NCBI GenBank assembly: GCA_046091905.1
Contig: JBJTCN010000054.1
Location: 1 to 12,026 of the forward strand
Length of the DNA: 12,026 bases
Direction of reading: 5' to 3'
Origin: ZLKRG08 sp046091905
Lineage (GTDB): Bacteria > Actinomycetota > Actinomycetes > Nanopelagicales > Nanopelagicaceae
The position numbers were made by a program, and so were the translations under genes. The notes beneath the pieces are model-generated. The model saw only the letters and a program-made list of their open reading frames with translations, was not told the origin of the DNA and searched no databases. Position 1 is the first letter of the stretch. The number at the start of each line of letters is the position of its first letter. Below, one piece after another: positions 1 to 7,370 of this stretch.

Positions 1-792
1 ATAATGTTAAAACCACGCTCCGGACGTCCAACTCCTAGAATGGCAGAGACGCCTAGCGGCATGTTGAACTCCATCGGTCTACAAGGACCAGGAATCGACA
101 CCTTTCTCATCGAGGATATTCCATGGCTGGCATCGCAAGGTGCGCGCATCGTGGTCTCAATCGCAGGAGAGACGGCAGAGGAGTACGCCGTGTTAGCCCG
201 AAAGTTACGCGGCGTCTCTGGGATCTCGGCGGTAGAGGTGAATATCTCCTGTCCCAATGTTGAGAATCGTGGTTTAGTTTTTGCCTGCGATGCAAATAGC
301 GCTTCAGAAGTTGTGAAAAATGTTCGTAGAATTATCGGGGGAGATTTACCGATACTTGCAAAATTGACCCCAGATGTAACGAACATTGCACAGATTGCAG
401 CATCGGTAATAAATGCAGGTGCAGATGGAATCGCAATGATTAATACCGTGCTGGGCATGGTGATTAATACGCAGACCATGAAGCCACATTTAGGTGGCCG
501 AACCGGAGGTTTATCAGGACCAGCGATTCGCCCAATTGCAGTAAGAGCTATCTACCAAGTGCGTGAAGCGCTACCGAATGTATCAATTTTAGGAATGGGT
601 GGTGTGACTTGCGGCAAGGATGCATTTGAGATGATTCTCGCTGGTGCTTCTGGAGTCTCAGTTGGAACCGCATCTTTTGGAGATCCATCTGCTGTTTATC
701 GTATACAAAATGAGCTTCGCGAGATATTGATCGCAAAAGGTTTCTCCACTGTAAAAGAGGCGGTAGGTTACGCGCACAGGGAGCAAGATTGA
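1..792 (+). CDS. pyrD: Dihydroorotate dehydrogenase, class 1B-like (5' end missing)
   Basis: FMN enzyme oxidising dihydroorotate to orotate, the fourth step of UMP synthesis, in the cytoplasm. The frame is open from base 1, and the first visible residues correspond to an internal part of the family (PRSGRPTPRMAETPSGMLN, substrate and FMN region), so the ATG at 4 is not the start and roughly 40-50 N-terminal residues lie outside the window. The motif NISCPNV (bases 241-261) carries the class 1 catalytic-base cysteine; class 2 enzymes have serine there. The stretch GGLSGPAIRPIAV and the C-terminal GMGGV and GTASF phosphate/FMN-binding segments fit class 1B. Class 1B enzymes normally pair with PyrK, which is not visible here and would be expected upstream. 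Its stop overlaps pyrF by one base, indicating coupling. The class call rests on motif reading only. Confidence 0.93.
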   Translation: MMLKPRSGRPTPRMAETPSGMLNSIGLQGPGIDTFLIEDIPWLASQGARIVVSIAGETAEEYAVLARKLRGVSGISAVEVNISCPNVENRGLVFACDANSASEVVKNVRRIIGGDLPILAKLTPDVTNIAQIAASVINAGADGIAMINTVLGMVINTQTMKPHLGGRTGGLSGPAIRPIAVRAIYQVREALPNVSILGMGGVTCGKDAFEMILAGASGVSVGTASFGDPSAVYRIQNELREILIAKGFSTVKEAVGYAHREQD

Positions 793-1487
793 TGCAAAAT
801 GCCGAATCACCAATCATTTTAGCGCTGGATACACCCGACCTTGAAGTTGCTAAAAGTTGGGTAGCTCAAACTAATGGCACAGTTGGAATATATAAATTAG
901 GTCTGGAATTTTTTCTTAAATTTGGTCGTGATGGTGTGCAAGCCATTCAAAATGAAACCGATCGTGAAATTTTCCTGGATCTTAAGTTGCATGACATTCC
1001 TAATACCGTCGGGGCAGCCACAAGCCAAGTTGTTGCGCTAAAACCAAGATTCCTTACCGTGCATGCAACAGGTGGTAGCTCCATGATTAAAGCTGCGGTA
1101 GAGAGCGCACCAGATATTCAAATTACTGCGGTAACGATTCTAACTTCGCTTAGCCAAATGGATATGCAGGAGATCGGTTTTGAGGGCAATCCAGAAAGTC
1201 GCGCGATAGCTTTGGCAAAGTTAGCGGCGACAGCTGGGGCCAAGGCAATTGTTTGTTCGCCACATGAAATCTCCGGAATTAGATCAGCAATACCAAATTA
1301 CGTTTCCATCATCACGCCAGGAATTAGACCGAAAGCTACTGCAGGTGGAGATGACCAAAAGCGGGTTATGGATCCAAGAAGTGCGCTTACTGCTGGTGCA
1401 AACTATTTAGTAATAGGTAGACCAATAACTGCTGCCGCAAATATTTCAGAAGCTGCCAAAGCAATACTTGCAGAGAGCTTGGGTTAA
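792..1487 (+). CDS. pyrF: Orotidine 5'-phosphate decarboxylase, short group I type
   Basis: Decarboxylates OMP to UMP, the last step of de novo pyrimidine synthesis, directly after pyrD. At 231 residues it has the length of the compact group I enzyme. The catalytic D-x-K-x-x-D array is in FLDLKLHDIPNT (D63, K65, D68). The phosphate-gripping segments are TPGIRP (175-180) and YLVIGRPIT with R210. The start is the ATG at 792, giving a TGATG one-base overlap with the pyrD stop; AGGGAG at 778-783 lies 8 bases upstream, an ideal distance. A TTG at 789 is in frame but worse placed. Many Actinobacteria carry the longer, divergent group II PyrF, so the short form is worth noting. It ends immediately before the next start codon. 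Confidence 0.95.
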   Translation: MQNAESPIILALDTPDLEVAKSWVAQTNGTVGIYKLGLEFFLKFGRDGVQAIQNETDREIFLDLKLHDIPNTVGAATSQVVALKPRFLTVHATGGSSMIKAAVESAPDIQITAVTILTSLSQMDMQEIGFEGNPESRAIALAKLAATAGAKAIVCSPHEISGIRSAIPNYVSIITPGIRPKATAGGDDQKRVMDPRSALTAGANYLVIGRPITAAANISEAAKAILAESLG

Positions 1488-2366
1488 TTGCCAACTCCAC
1501 CAAAACTCACGCCGGAACAGAGAGTTGCGGCGTTGGAATCTGCAAAATTAGCAAGGCGCACCCGAGCAAAGGTAAAAGAAGAGATAAGGACCGGAGAGTT
1601 AAAAGTTCTTCAGGTAATTGAGTTGGCATCAACCAACGAAGCAATCGCCAAGATGCGAGTTGCAGAACTTTTAGAGTCAATTCCAGGCATTGGCAAAGTA
1701 AGAGTTGCTTCTATTTTGGATAAACTCGGTATCTCGAATACCAGACGAATCCAAGGTTTAGGAGTATTGCAGTTGCAGAAGTTGAAGCGGGAATTTACTC
1801 CACCGACTGGTGCAATTCGTCCGGGCAAATTATTTGTACTATCTGGTCCCGGCGGCGTAGGTAAGAGCACTATCACTAAAGCACTTGCTGATCATCCCGA
1901 TTTCTGGGTATCGATTTCGGCAACTACTAGATCACCTCGAATGGGTGAACGAGATGGTCTTGATTATTTTTATATTTCAGATGAAGAGTTTCAGCGTCGT
2001 ATCAGTGCAAATGAGTTTCTAGAGTGGGCGGAATTTGCTGGCAACAAATATGGAACTCCAGCTAATCAAGTTAGCGAAAAGTTAGCTAAAGGTTTAAATG
2101 TGGTGTTAGAGATTGAGATTGATGGCGCTAGACAGGTTCGTAAATCGTCGCCCGATGCCAAATTGGTCTTTATCGCACCACCATCATGGGAAGAATTGGT
2201 AAAGCGCTTAGAGGGTCGAGGCACTGATTCGGATCAGCGAAGAACCGAACGATTAGCGCTAGCCCAAGAGGAAATGTCCGCACAGAATGAGTTCGATTAT
2301 GTGGTAGTAAACGACCAATTGGTAAGAGTCATCGAACAACTGGTATCTTTGGCCGCTGGTAAATAG
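1488..2366 (+). CDS. gmk: Fused mIHF nucleoid protein and guanylate kinase
   Basis: One 292-residue frame contains two proteins that are normally separate neighbours in Actinobacteria. Residues 1-103 are a whole mycobacterial-type integration host factor (mIHF): start PTPPKLTPEQR, a basic helix LARRTRAKVKEE, the helix-hairpin-helix LLESIPGIGKVR (61-72) and the closing TRRIQGLG (85-92). Residues about 112-292 are a complete guanylate kinase (GMP + ATP to GDP + ADP): P-loop GPGGVGKST (120-128), the GMP-binding SATTRSPRMGERDG (144-157) and DYFY, FLEWAEF and YGTP, LEIEIDGARQV (207-217), and the LID GRGTD (243-247). Only about 8 residues link them, with no stop. The TTG start directly follows the pyrF stop; AGAG at 1474-1477 is a weak ribosome site, and mIHF homologues begin at this point. 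Both folds look intact. A separate Gmk might also be initiated internally at 1773. Confidence 0.93.
   Translation: MPTPPKLTPEQRVAALESAKLARRTRAKVKEEIRTGELKVLQVIELASTNEAIAKMRVAELLESIPGIGKVRVASILDKLGISNTRRIQGLGVLQLQKLKREFTPPTGAIRPGKLFVLSGPGGVGKSTITKALADHPDFWVSISATTRSPRMGERDGLDYFYISDEEFQRRISANEFLEWAEFAGNKYGTPANQVSEKLAKGLNVVLEIEIDGARQVRKSSPDAKLVFIAPPSWEELVKRLEGRGTDSDQRRTERLALAQEEMSAQNEFDYVVVNDQLVRVIEQLVSLAAGK
1760..1775 (+). promoter_or_regulatory. Possible internal ribosome site and TTG start for stand-alone Gmk
   Basis: Within the mIHF-Gmk frame, AGGAG (1760-1764) is followed after 8 bases by an in-frame TTG (1773-1775, residue 96 of the fusion). Initiation here would give a 197-residue product, the normal size of guanylate kinase, with a short N-terminal tail before the P-loop. 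The AGGAG also encodes part of the conserved mIHF Gly-Leu-Gly segment, so it may be coincidental. This is a hypothesis from spacing and length only. Confidence 0.35.
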
Positions 2367-2376
2367 GCTTTAAATT
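2349..2376 (+). promoter_or_regulatory. Possible promoter before rpoZ
   Basis: TTGGCC (2349-2354) and TAAATT (2371-2376) are separated by 16 bases, resembling -35 and -10 boxes of a housekeeping sigma factor promoter. Transcription would begin near 2383, leaving a leader of about 20 bases that carries the strong ribosome site AGGAGAG at 2394-2400. The -35 box lies inside the end of the gmk coding region. The match is modest and rpoZ may equally be read through from upstream. Confidence 0.3.
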
Positions 2377-2402
2377 AATCACCAGGGGATATCAGGAGAG
2401 TT

Positions 2403-2651
2403 ATGGACGGCATTACAAATCCACCAATCGATGAGCTGCTAGAAAAGAGTGGTTCGAAATATAGCTTGGTGCTTTACGCTGCAAAGCGTGCTCGCCAGAT
2501 CAATGCTTATTACTCTCAACTCTCCGAAGGGCTACTTGAATATGTTGGCCCACTTGTTGAAACTCATGTTCACGAAAAGCCACTCTCAATCGCAATGCGT
2601 GAAATCAACGATGGTCTTTTGACTATCGAAAGTCTAGAACCTACCAACTAA
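2403..2651 (+). CDS. rpoZ: DNA-directed RNA polymerase subunit omega
   Basis: Small subunit (82 residues) that helps fold and hold the beta' subunit in RNA polymerase. The family signature is clear: KYSLVLYAAKRARQIN (residues 19-34), then KPLSIAMREINDGLLT (59-74), the segment omega uses to latch on beta'. The length is usual for the family. The start is well supported by AGGAG at 2394-2398 with a 4-base spacing to ATG (or AGAG slightly closer). The position between gmk and coaBC matches the standard actinobacterial order, where it sits with other nucleotide and cofactor genes. Nothing is unusual in the sequence. Confidence 0.95.
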   Translation: MDGITNPPIDELLEKSGSKYSLVLYAAKRARQINAYYSQLSEGLLEYVGPLVETHVHEKPLSIAMREINDGLLTIESLEPTN

Positions 2652-2680
2652 TTCTGATTCTCTAGGAAGCGCTCTCAACA

Positions 2681-3871
2681 ATGTCCGAGGTGCTGCTAGG
2701 AGTTGGCGGCGGTATCGCTGCATACAAATCCTGTGACCTACTTCGTCGCCTGCAGGATTTAGGCCATCGAGTAACGGTAATTCCGACCCCAGCAAGTTTA
2801 AATTTTGTTGGTAAAGCAACCTGGGAAGCGCTATCAGGTCGGGAAGTGCATTCAGAAGTTTGGGAAGCGGTACCAAAGGTAAATCATGTGCTACTTGGTG
2901 ATCGCGCTGATTACATTTTAATAGCTCCTGCTACTGCCGACTTAATTGCGAGAATTGCAGCTGGCCGCGCAGACGATCTCTTAACCAATGCAATCTTGGC
3001 AAGTAGCGCACCGAAAATGATGGTGCCAGCGATGCATCCCAAGATGTGGCTAAATAAATCTACCCAAGCGAATGTAAGCTTGTTACGCGAAAACGGTTTT
3101 GTAATTATGGAGCCGGCAATTGGCAAATTAACTGGTGGAGATGTCGGAATTGGTAGGTTTCCCGAGACTAGTGAAATTCTAGATCTCTTCAATAGCCAAG
3201 TCGCCACTTTGCAGGATTTAAAGGGCGTAAAAATTCTGGTTACTGCAGGCGGAACTCGCGAAGCCATTGATGATATCCGATTCATTGGTAATCGCTCAAG
3301 CGGCAAACAGGGAATCGCGATTGCACTCAATGCAAAGGCAAGAGGGGCCGAGGTAACTTTAATCGCAGCAAATATCGACGCTAAAGAATTGGTTAACCTC
3401 TTTGGGATCAACTGTATCTCTATCGAAAGTACTGAACAATTACGTTTGAAGTTGCATGAGGAATTTCCGCTCTGCCAAGTCTTGATTATGGCGGCTGCGG
3501 TAAGTGATGCCAGACCGAATCCCGCTACCGGCAAGGTAAAAAAGAGTGAGTACCGAGAGTTGCAACTAGTTGAGAATCCTGATTTATTGGCGGAACTATC
3601 AGCTTTGCGCAAGGAGCAGCTAATGATTGGCTTCGCTGCCGAAACCTCTGCAAATCTTTTGCAAGAAGGTCAACGAAAGTTAAGCGCCAAAGGCCTGGAC
3701 CTGATTTATGCCAATGATATTGAAGAAGGCAAAATTTTCGGATCAGATAGCACCTCAGGGTTAATCATAGATAGCCATGGTTATGAAGAAATTCACCCAA
3801 TTACAAAGCAATCTTTAGCGGTGCGTTTGCTAGATAAGGTAGTCGAAAGGTTAAACTTCACCAATGTCTAA
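2681..3871 (+). CDS. coaBC: Bifunctional phosphopantothenoylcysteine decarboxylase / phosphopantothenate-cysteine ligase
   Basis: Performs two consecutive coenzyme A steps: CoaB joins cysteine to phosphopantothenate and CoaC decarboxylates the product using FMN. The CoaC half (about 1-175) begins with EVLLGVGGGIAAYKS and has the active-site His69 (KVNHV), IAPATADLI and PAMHPKMW (116-123). Its substrate loop reads KLTGGDVGIGR, the variant I recall as typical of Actinobacteria, where other bacteria have an Ala-Cys-Gly. The CoaB half (about 182-396) has TAGGTREAIDDIRFIGNRSSG (188-208), AAAVSD (271-276), the KVKK lysines (285-288) and GFAAET (317-322). The full length of 396 is normal. The only possible start is ATG 2681, because an in-frame stop lies at 2663; AGGAAG is at 2664-2669. 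It overlaps metK by 8 bases. Confidence 0.95.
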   Translation: MSEVLLGVGGGIAAYKSCDLLRRLQDLGHRVTVIPTPASLNFVGKATWEALSGREVHSEVWEAVPKVNHVLLGDRADYILIAPATADLIARIAAGRADDLLTNAILASSAPKMMVPAMHPKMWLNKSTQANVSLLRENGFVIMEPAIGKLTGGDVGIGRFPETSEILDLFNSQVATLQDLKGVKILVTAGGTREAIDDIRFIGNRSSGKQGIAIALNAKARGAEVTLIAANIDAKELVNLFGINCISIESTEQLRLKLHEEFPLCQVLIMAAAVSDARPNPATGKVKKSEYRELQLVENPDLLAELSALRKEQLMIGFAAETSANLLQEGQRKLSAKGLDLIYANDIEEGKIFGSDSTSGLIIDSHGYEEIHPITKQSLAVRLLDKVVERLNFTNV

Positions 3872-5054
3872 GCGTTTATTTACCAGTGAATCCGTTACTG
3901 AAGGTCATCCAGATAAAATTGCAGATCAAATTTCAGATGCGATTTTAGATTCTCTGCTTTCACAGGATGCCAAAAGTAGAGTTGCAGTAGAAACTTTGAT
4001 TACTACTGGCCAAGTGCACGTGGCTGGAGAAGTTACTACTAACGGTTATGCAGATGTAAATAGCATTGTTCGTGAGACTGTTTTAGGAATTGGCTACGAT
4101 TCATCAGATAAAGGCTTTGATGGTAATTCTTGCGGAGTATCAATCTCTATTGGCCAACAATCACCTGATATCGCTCAAGGTGTAGATGATGCATATGAAG
4201 AAAGAGTACAATCGTCTGCCGATCCATTAGATTTGCAGGGCGCTGGCGATCAAGGTTTGATGTTTGGTTATGCCTGCAATGACACTAAGGAGCTAATGCC
4301 ACTTCCAATTTGGCTTGCTCACGAACTGGCGCAACAACTTTCAAGAGTTCGTAAATCTGGCGAACTCGGATATTTAAGACCTGATGGTAAAACCCAAGTA
4401 ACCATTGAATATGATGGCGATAAAGCCGTTGCTCTTGATACTGTCGTGATTTCAAGCCAACACCATGCTGATATCGATGTCGCTAAGAAGTTAACGCCAG
4501 AAGTAATCGAACACGTAATCAATCCAGTGTTGGCCAAAATCGATCTTCCTAAGAATAATCTTCGTACCTTAATCAACCCAACTGGAAGATTTGTCGTCGG
4601 CGGACCAATGGGTGATGCTGGCTTAACTGGCCGAAAAATTATTGTAGACACTTACGGTGGCATGGCTCGACATGGTGGTGGCGCATTTAGCGGTAAAGAT
4701 CCTTCAAAGGTAGACCGCTCTGCAGCTTACGCAATGCGTTGGGTGGCTAAGAATGTAGTTGCCGCGGGACTGGCTGATCGTTGCGAGGTTCAAATTGCCT
4801 ATGCAATTGGTAAAGCGCAAGCAGTTGGTTTATTCGTTGAAACATTCGGCACCGAAAAAATACCTGTTTCAAAGATTCAGGACGCAGTACTAGCAACCTT
4901 TGATCTACGTCCAGCCGCGATTATTCGTGATCTTAATCTGCTCCGTCCGATCTATTCCAAAACCAGCTCATACGGCCACTTTGGTCGAGAGCTGCCAGAA
5001 TTCACTTGGGAGAGCACAGATCGCGCTAGCAAATTAGCGGCTGCAGTTCGTTAA
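3864..5054 (+). CDS. metK: S-adenosylmethionine synthase
   Basis: Makes S-adenosylmethionine from methionine and ATP, supplying methyl groups to enzymes such as RsmB downstream. It is 396 residues, the family length. Visible motifs in order: TSESVTEGHPDKIADQISDA (residues 7-26, ATP and magnesium site including H15 and D17), GAGDQGLMFGYA (126-137, signature 1), NPTGRFVVGGP (238-248), and GGGAFSGKDPSKVDRSAAY (271-289, signature 2). The ATG lies inside the end of coaBC (8-base overlap), so translation is probably coupled. No SAM-binding riboswitch can fit in front of it. The C-terminus (YGHFGRE, then FTWE) is complete. All key residues that I can place are present. Confidence 0.97.
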   Translation: MSKRLFTSESVTEGHPDKIADQISDAILDSLLSQDAKSRVAVETLITTGQVHVAGEVTTNGYADVNSIVRETVLGIGYDSSDKGFDGNSCGVSISIGQQSPDIAQGVDDAYEERVQSSADPLDLQGAGDQGLMFGYACNDTKELMPLPIWLAHELAQQLSRVRKSGELGYLRPDGKTQVTIEYDGDKAVALDTVVISSQHHADIDVAKKLTPEVIEHVINPVLAKIDLPKNNLRTLINPTGRFVVGGPMGDAGLTGRKIIVDTYGGMARHGGGAFSGKDPSKVDRSAAYAMRWVAKNVVAAGLADRCEVQIAYAIGKAQAVGLFVETFGTEKIPVSKIQDAVLATFDLRPAAIIRDLNLLRPIYSKTSSYGHFGRELPEFTWESTDRASKLAAAVR

Positions 5055-5080
5055 GTCTTTCTATAAAGATTAGTTAAGGC

Positions 5081-6778
5081 ATGACCACCCCGCTTAAATT
5101 AAAGAGTGAGCGGGTCGGTAGAGCCAAGATCGCATCGCGCGATCCATATCTCTCGGTGCTAGTTGATACTGGTGTGTTTCATTTAGATCAAGAATTTGAA
5201 TACTCACTTCCAGAAAGATTGGATTTAAATCCTGGTCAGTGGGTATCAGTGCCTTTTCATGGTAAGAATTGCCTAGGGCTAATTGTCAGGCGAAGTGCCA
5301 GCACTTCAGTAGCTAAAGTCCTTCCCATAATTCGTGTCGCCAAAGGACCGATAGTCTCTAGCAATCATGTGAATTTCTACCAAGCAGTTGCCGAACGTTG
5401 GGCGGTGCCAATCTTTGATGTACTAAGGTTTGTAGTCAGATTTAAAGATACAGTCATTACAGAAGCAAAAAGTGCTTCAGCTGGTAAACGCGTTTTTCTC
5501 CAACTGCCGCCGGATAAGTCAGAGATTGACGCAATCCAAGCTCTTGCAAAAAGCTTCGCCGCCAAAGGTGCAACTTTGGTAATTGTCCCTGAAGCTCGAT
5601 TGGCTGCAGCTATTGCTAGTGATGAGTACGAAGTAACGATGCGTGGCGGTGCGCTATCGCCAAAGTTCTATCAGCAGATCATCGTGGTGCGTGAAGATTC
5701 GGAACACCACTATGAAATCAAAAGTCCTGGATTCAATACTCGAGATGTAGCGTTACTTAGAACCGAACTTCTAGGTGAGAACGTCCTATTTCTTGGATAT
5801 TCACCTTCACTTGAGATGGCAAAGTTAATCGAACAGGGTTATGTAACATTTAAAAAGAGCGCTGGAAAAGTTAATTTGAAGGCAGCACCAAGTCTGCAAG
5901 GAGAGTTGCTTCCCTCAAAGCTAGTAAAGGAGTTACGGGCAGAGCTGGGCAAGGGTAGAACCCTATTTATTGCACCGAGTAAAGGTTATGGGCTGGCTAT
6001 TAGTTGCGCCAATTGTCGTAATCTTGCCAAATGCAGTTGTGGTGGCAAATTAACCAAATTAACTAAGACCGCCAGCCCAATCTGCACCATTTGCGCCAAG
6101 GAATATAGTGAATGGCGATGCGCATTTTGCAAATCCGAACGAATCTATCTTTTGGGTAGAGGCATCGAGAGGATCGCAGAAGATTTAGGCAAAAGTTTTC
6201 CAAATCACGCCATTCATATCGCCACTGCTGATAAGCAGATTGAGGGAGAGATTCAAGAGAAATCAATAGTAATTTCTACCGTCGGAGCGGTGCCTGATTT
6301 AAAATTTGCCACAGTTATTTTTCTAGATGGATTAAATCTAGGTGCAGATATGCGAAGTGAAGAGCGTTATCTTTCAACCATTTTTCGCTACAGCGCATAT
6401 GCATCGCGTCAAGTGTTGCTAGTTGAACGCCCAGAAAATCCGGCAGTATCTGCGCTACTTCGTTGGAATCCTTTGCCGATATTACGTAGACAATTAGCTG
6501 ATTTAGAGTCAGTTAAATTGCCACCCTTTGCCCGTCATCTTCTAATAAAGAGCGATGAATCAGAGCGTTTATATGCGGGGTTCATCTTGGCGCTACGTGA
6601 TGGTCGGATTCCGCGCGGAAGCGAGATTCATAATTTGGGTAATGGTGTGATCTCTATATTCTTCACTCTTAAAGATGCAAAATCGCTCCTTTCATTTATT
6701 TACGAATTCCAAAAGCGCCGTTCGATAAGCGGCAAGAAACCGTTAAAGCTACGAATAGATCCATATTTACTTGGATAG
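5081..6778 (+). CDS. priA: Primosomal protein N' (PriA), helicase-motif-less actinobacterial form
   Basis: PriA recognises stalled replication forks and reloads the replisome. The 565-residue protein has the N-terminal fork-binding domain (VLVDTGVFHLDQEFEYSLP, 27-45; PGQWVSVPF, 51-59), a central region, eight zinc-ligand cysteines (309, 312, 318, 320, 335, 338, 347, 350) and the C-terminal domain (LPPFARHLLI, 480-489). There is no Walker A loop anywhere, and the DEEH helicase box is reduced to DSEH (206-209), so ATP-driven unwinding is not expected. This is the known state of actinobacterial PriA. It is shorter than E. coli PriA (732) and, from memory, shorter than mycobacterial PriA (about 650). 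The second cysteine pair is C-x-C rather than the usual C-x-x-C. The start follows metK by 26 bases; TATAAA at 5062-5067 could be a weak -10 and AAGG at 5076-5079 sits too close for a good ribosome site. Confidence 0.9.
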   Translation: MTTPLKLKSERVGRAKIASRDPYLSVLVDTGVFHLDQEFEYSLPERLDLNPGQWVSVPFHGKNCLGLIVRRSASTSVAKVLPIIRVAKGPIVSSNHVNFYQAVAERWAVPIFDVLRFVVRFKDTVITEAKSASAGKRVFLQLPPDKSEIDAIQALAKSFAAKGATLVIVPEARLAAAIASDEYEVTMRGGALSPKFYQQIIVVREDSEHHYEIKSPGFNTRDVALLRTELLGENVLFLGYSPSLEMAKLIEQGYVTFKKSAGKVNLKAAPSLQGELLPSKLVKELRAELGKGRTLFIAPSKGYGLAISCANCRNLAKCSCGGKLTKLTKTASPICTICAKEYSEWRCAFCKSERIYLLGRGIERIAEDLGKSFPNHAIHIATADKQIEGEIQEKSIVISTVGAVPDLKFATVIFLDGLNLGADMRSEERYLSTIFRYSAYASRQVLLVERPENPAVSALLRWNPLPILRRQLADLESVKLPPFARHLLIKSDESERLYAGFILALRDGRIPRGSEIHNLGNGVISIFFTLKDAKSLLSFIYEFQKRRSISGKKPLKLRIDPYLLG

Positions 6779-6797
6779 GCTCCGCCGAGTGAGCCGT

Positions 6798-6803
6798 TAG
6801 AAT
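6798..6803 (+). promoter_or_regulatory. Leaderless -10 box for def-fmt
   Basis: TAGAAT fits the actinobacterial TAnnnT -10 pattern. It lies exactly at positions -12 to -7 relative to the ATG at 6810, so the transcript would begin on the A of that codon. No -35 box is convincing (TTGGAT at 6771 is 21 bases away) and no ribosome binding site precedes the gene, as expected for a leaderless message. Confidence 0.5.
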
Positions 6804-6809
6804 ATGACC

Positions 6810-7370
6810 ATGTCTATCCAACCAATTCGACTCTTTGGAGATCCAGTACTGACCTCTCCTGCGCAGCCGGTAACCACCTTTGATAAGGAGTTACGTAAGT
6901 TGGTAAAGGATCTAACCGAAACTATGCAGGACGCACCAGGTGCCGGACTTGCCGCTCCGCAAATTGGAGTTCCGCTTCGAGTCTTCACCTGGGATGTTGA
7001 TAACGAACTTGGACATTTAGTTAATCCGATTCTAGATTTATCAGAGGAGCTGCAAGATGGCGAAGAGGGATGTTTATCTTTCCCAGAACTTCGCTACAAC
7101 ACCACTAGAGCGATGCGCGCCGTTGCTAAAGGTTTCAATATGTACGGAGATCCAGTAGTTATTGAAGGGTCCGAATTTTTAGCACGAGCGCTACAGCATG
7201 AAACAGATCATTTAGATGGAATCCTCTTTATCGATAGATTATCGGAAGAAAATCGCAAGGCTGCTATGAAAGAGATTCGAGAATCGGAGTGGTTTGGACT
7301 AGCAAGTACCAATGGTCAGGAACCGACGATAAAAGTTTCACCGCATAACACCTTTGGTCGTGGCAATTAA
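6810..7370 (+). CDS. def: Peptide deformylase
   Basis: Metal enzyme removing the formyl group from the first methionine of new proteins, acting opposite to Fmt encoded next. The three family motifs are intact: GAGLAAPQIG, EEGCLSFP with the metal-ligand cysteine, and QHETDHLDG with both metal-ligand histidines and the catalytic glutamate. I chose the ATG at 6810 (186 residues) over the ATG at 6804. A -10 box places the transcript start exactly there, and the resulting N-terminus SIQPIRLFGDPVL matches the usual actinobacterial start. The start at 6804 would add two residues. The stop overlaps the fmt start by one base (TAATG). The C-terminal tail after about residue 150 is the usual variable extension. 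Confidence 0.94.
   Translation: MSIQPIRLFGDPVLTSPAQPVTTFDKELRKLVKDLTETMQDAPGAGLAAPQIGVPLRVFTWDVDNELGHLVNPILDLSEELQDGEEGCLSFPELRYNTTRAMRAVAKGFNMYGDPVVIEGSEFLARALQHETDHLDGILFIDRLSEENRKAAMKEIRESEWFGLASTNGQEPTIKVSPHNTFGRGN

Noticed and set aside
2911..3612. 233-residue open frame on the minus strand
   Set aside because: It lies wholly antisense to coaBC, whose motifs are intact, and its translation shows no recognisable domain; it is a by-product of codon usage.
3841..3871. Search for a SAM-responsive riboswitch before metK
   Set aside because: The metK start is inside the coaBC coding region with no untranslated leader, so there is no space for one.
5057..5068. CTTT / AAAG inverted repeat after metK
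   Set aside because: Four A/T-rich pairs only and no T-run; too weak for a terminator or a regulatory RNA.
6778..6795. Hairpin GGCTC / GAGCC with 8-base loop between priA and def
   Set aside because: Only five base pairs and no T-run follows, so an intrinsic terminator cannot be supported; it may still be a weak structure before the def promoter.
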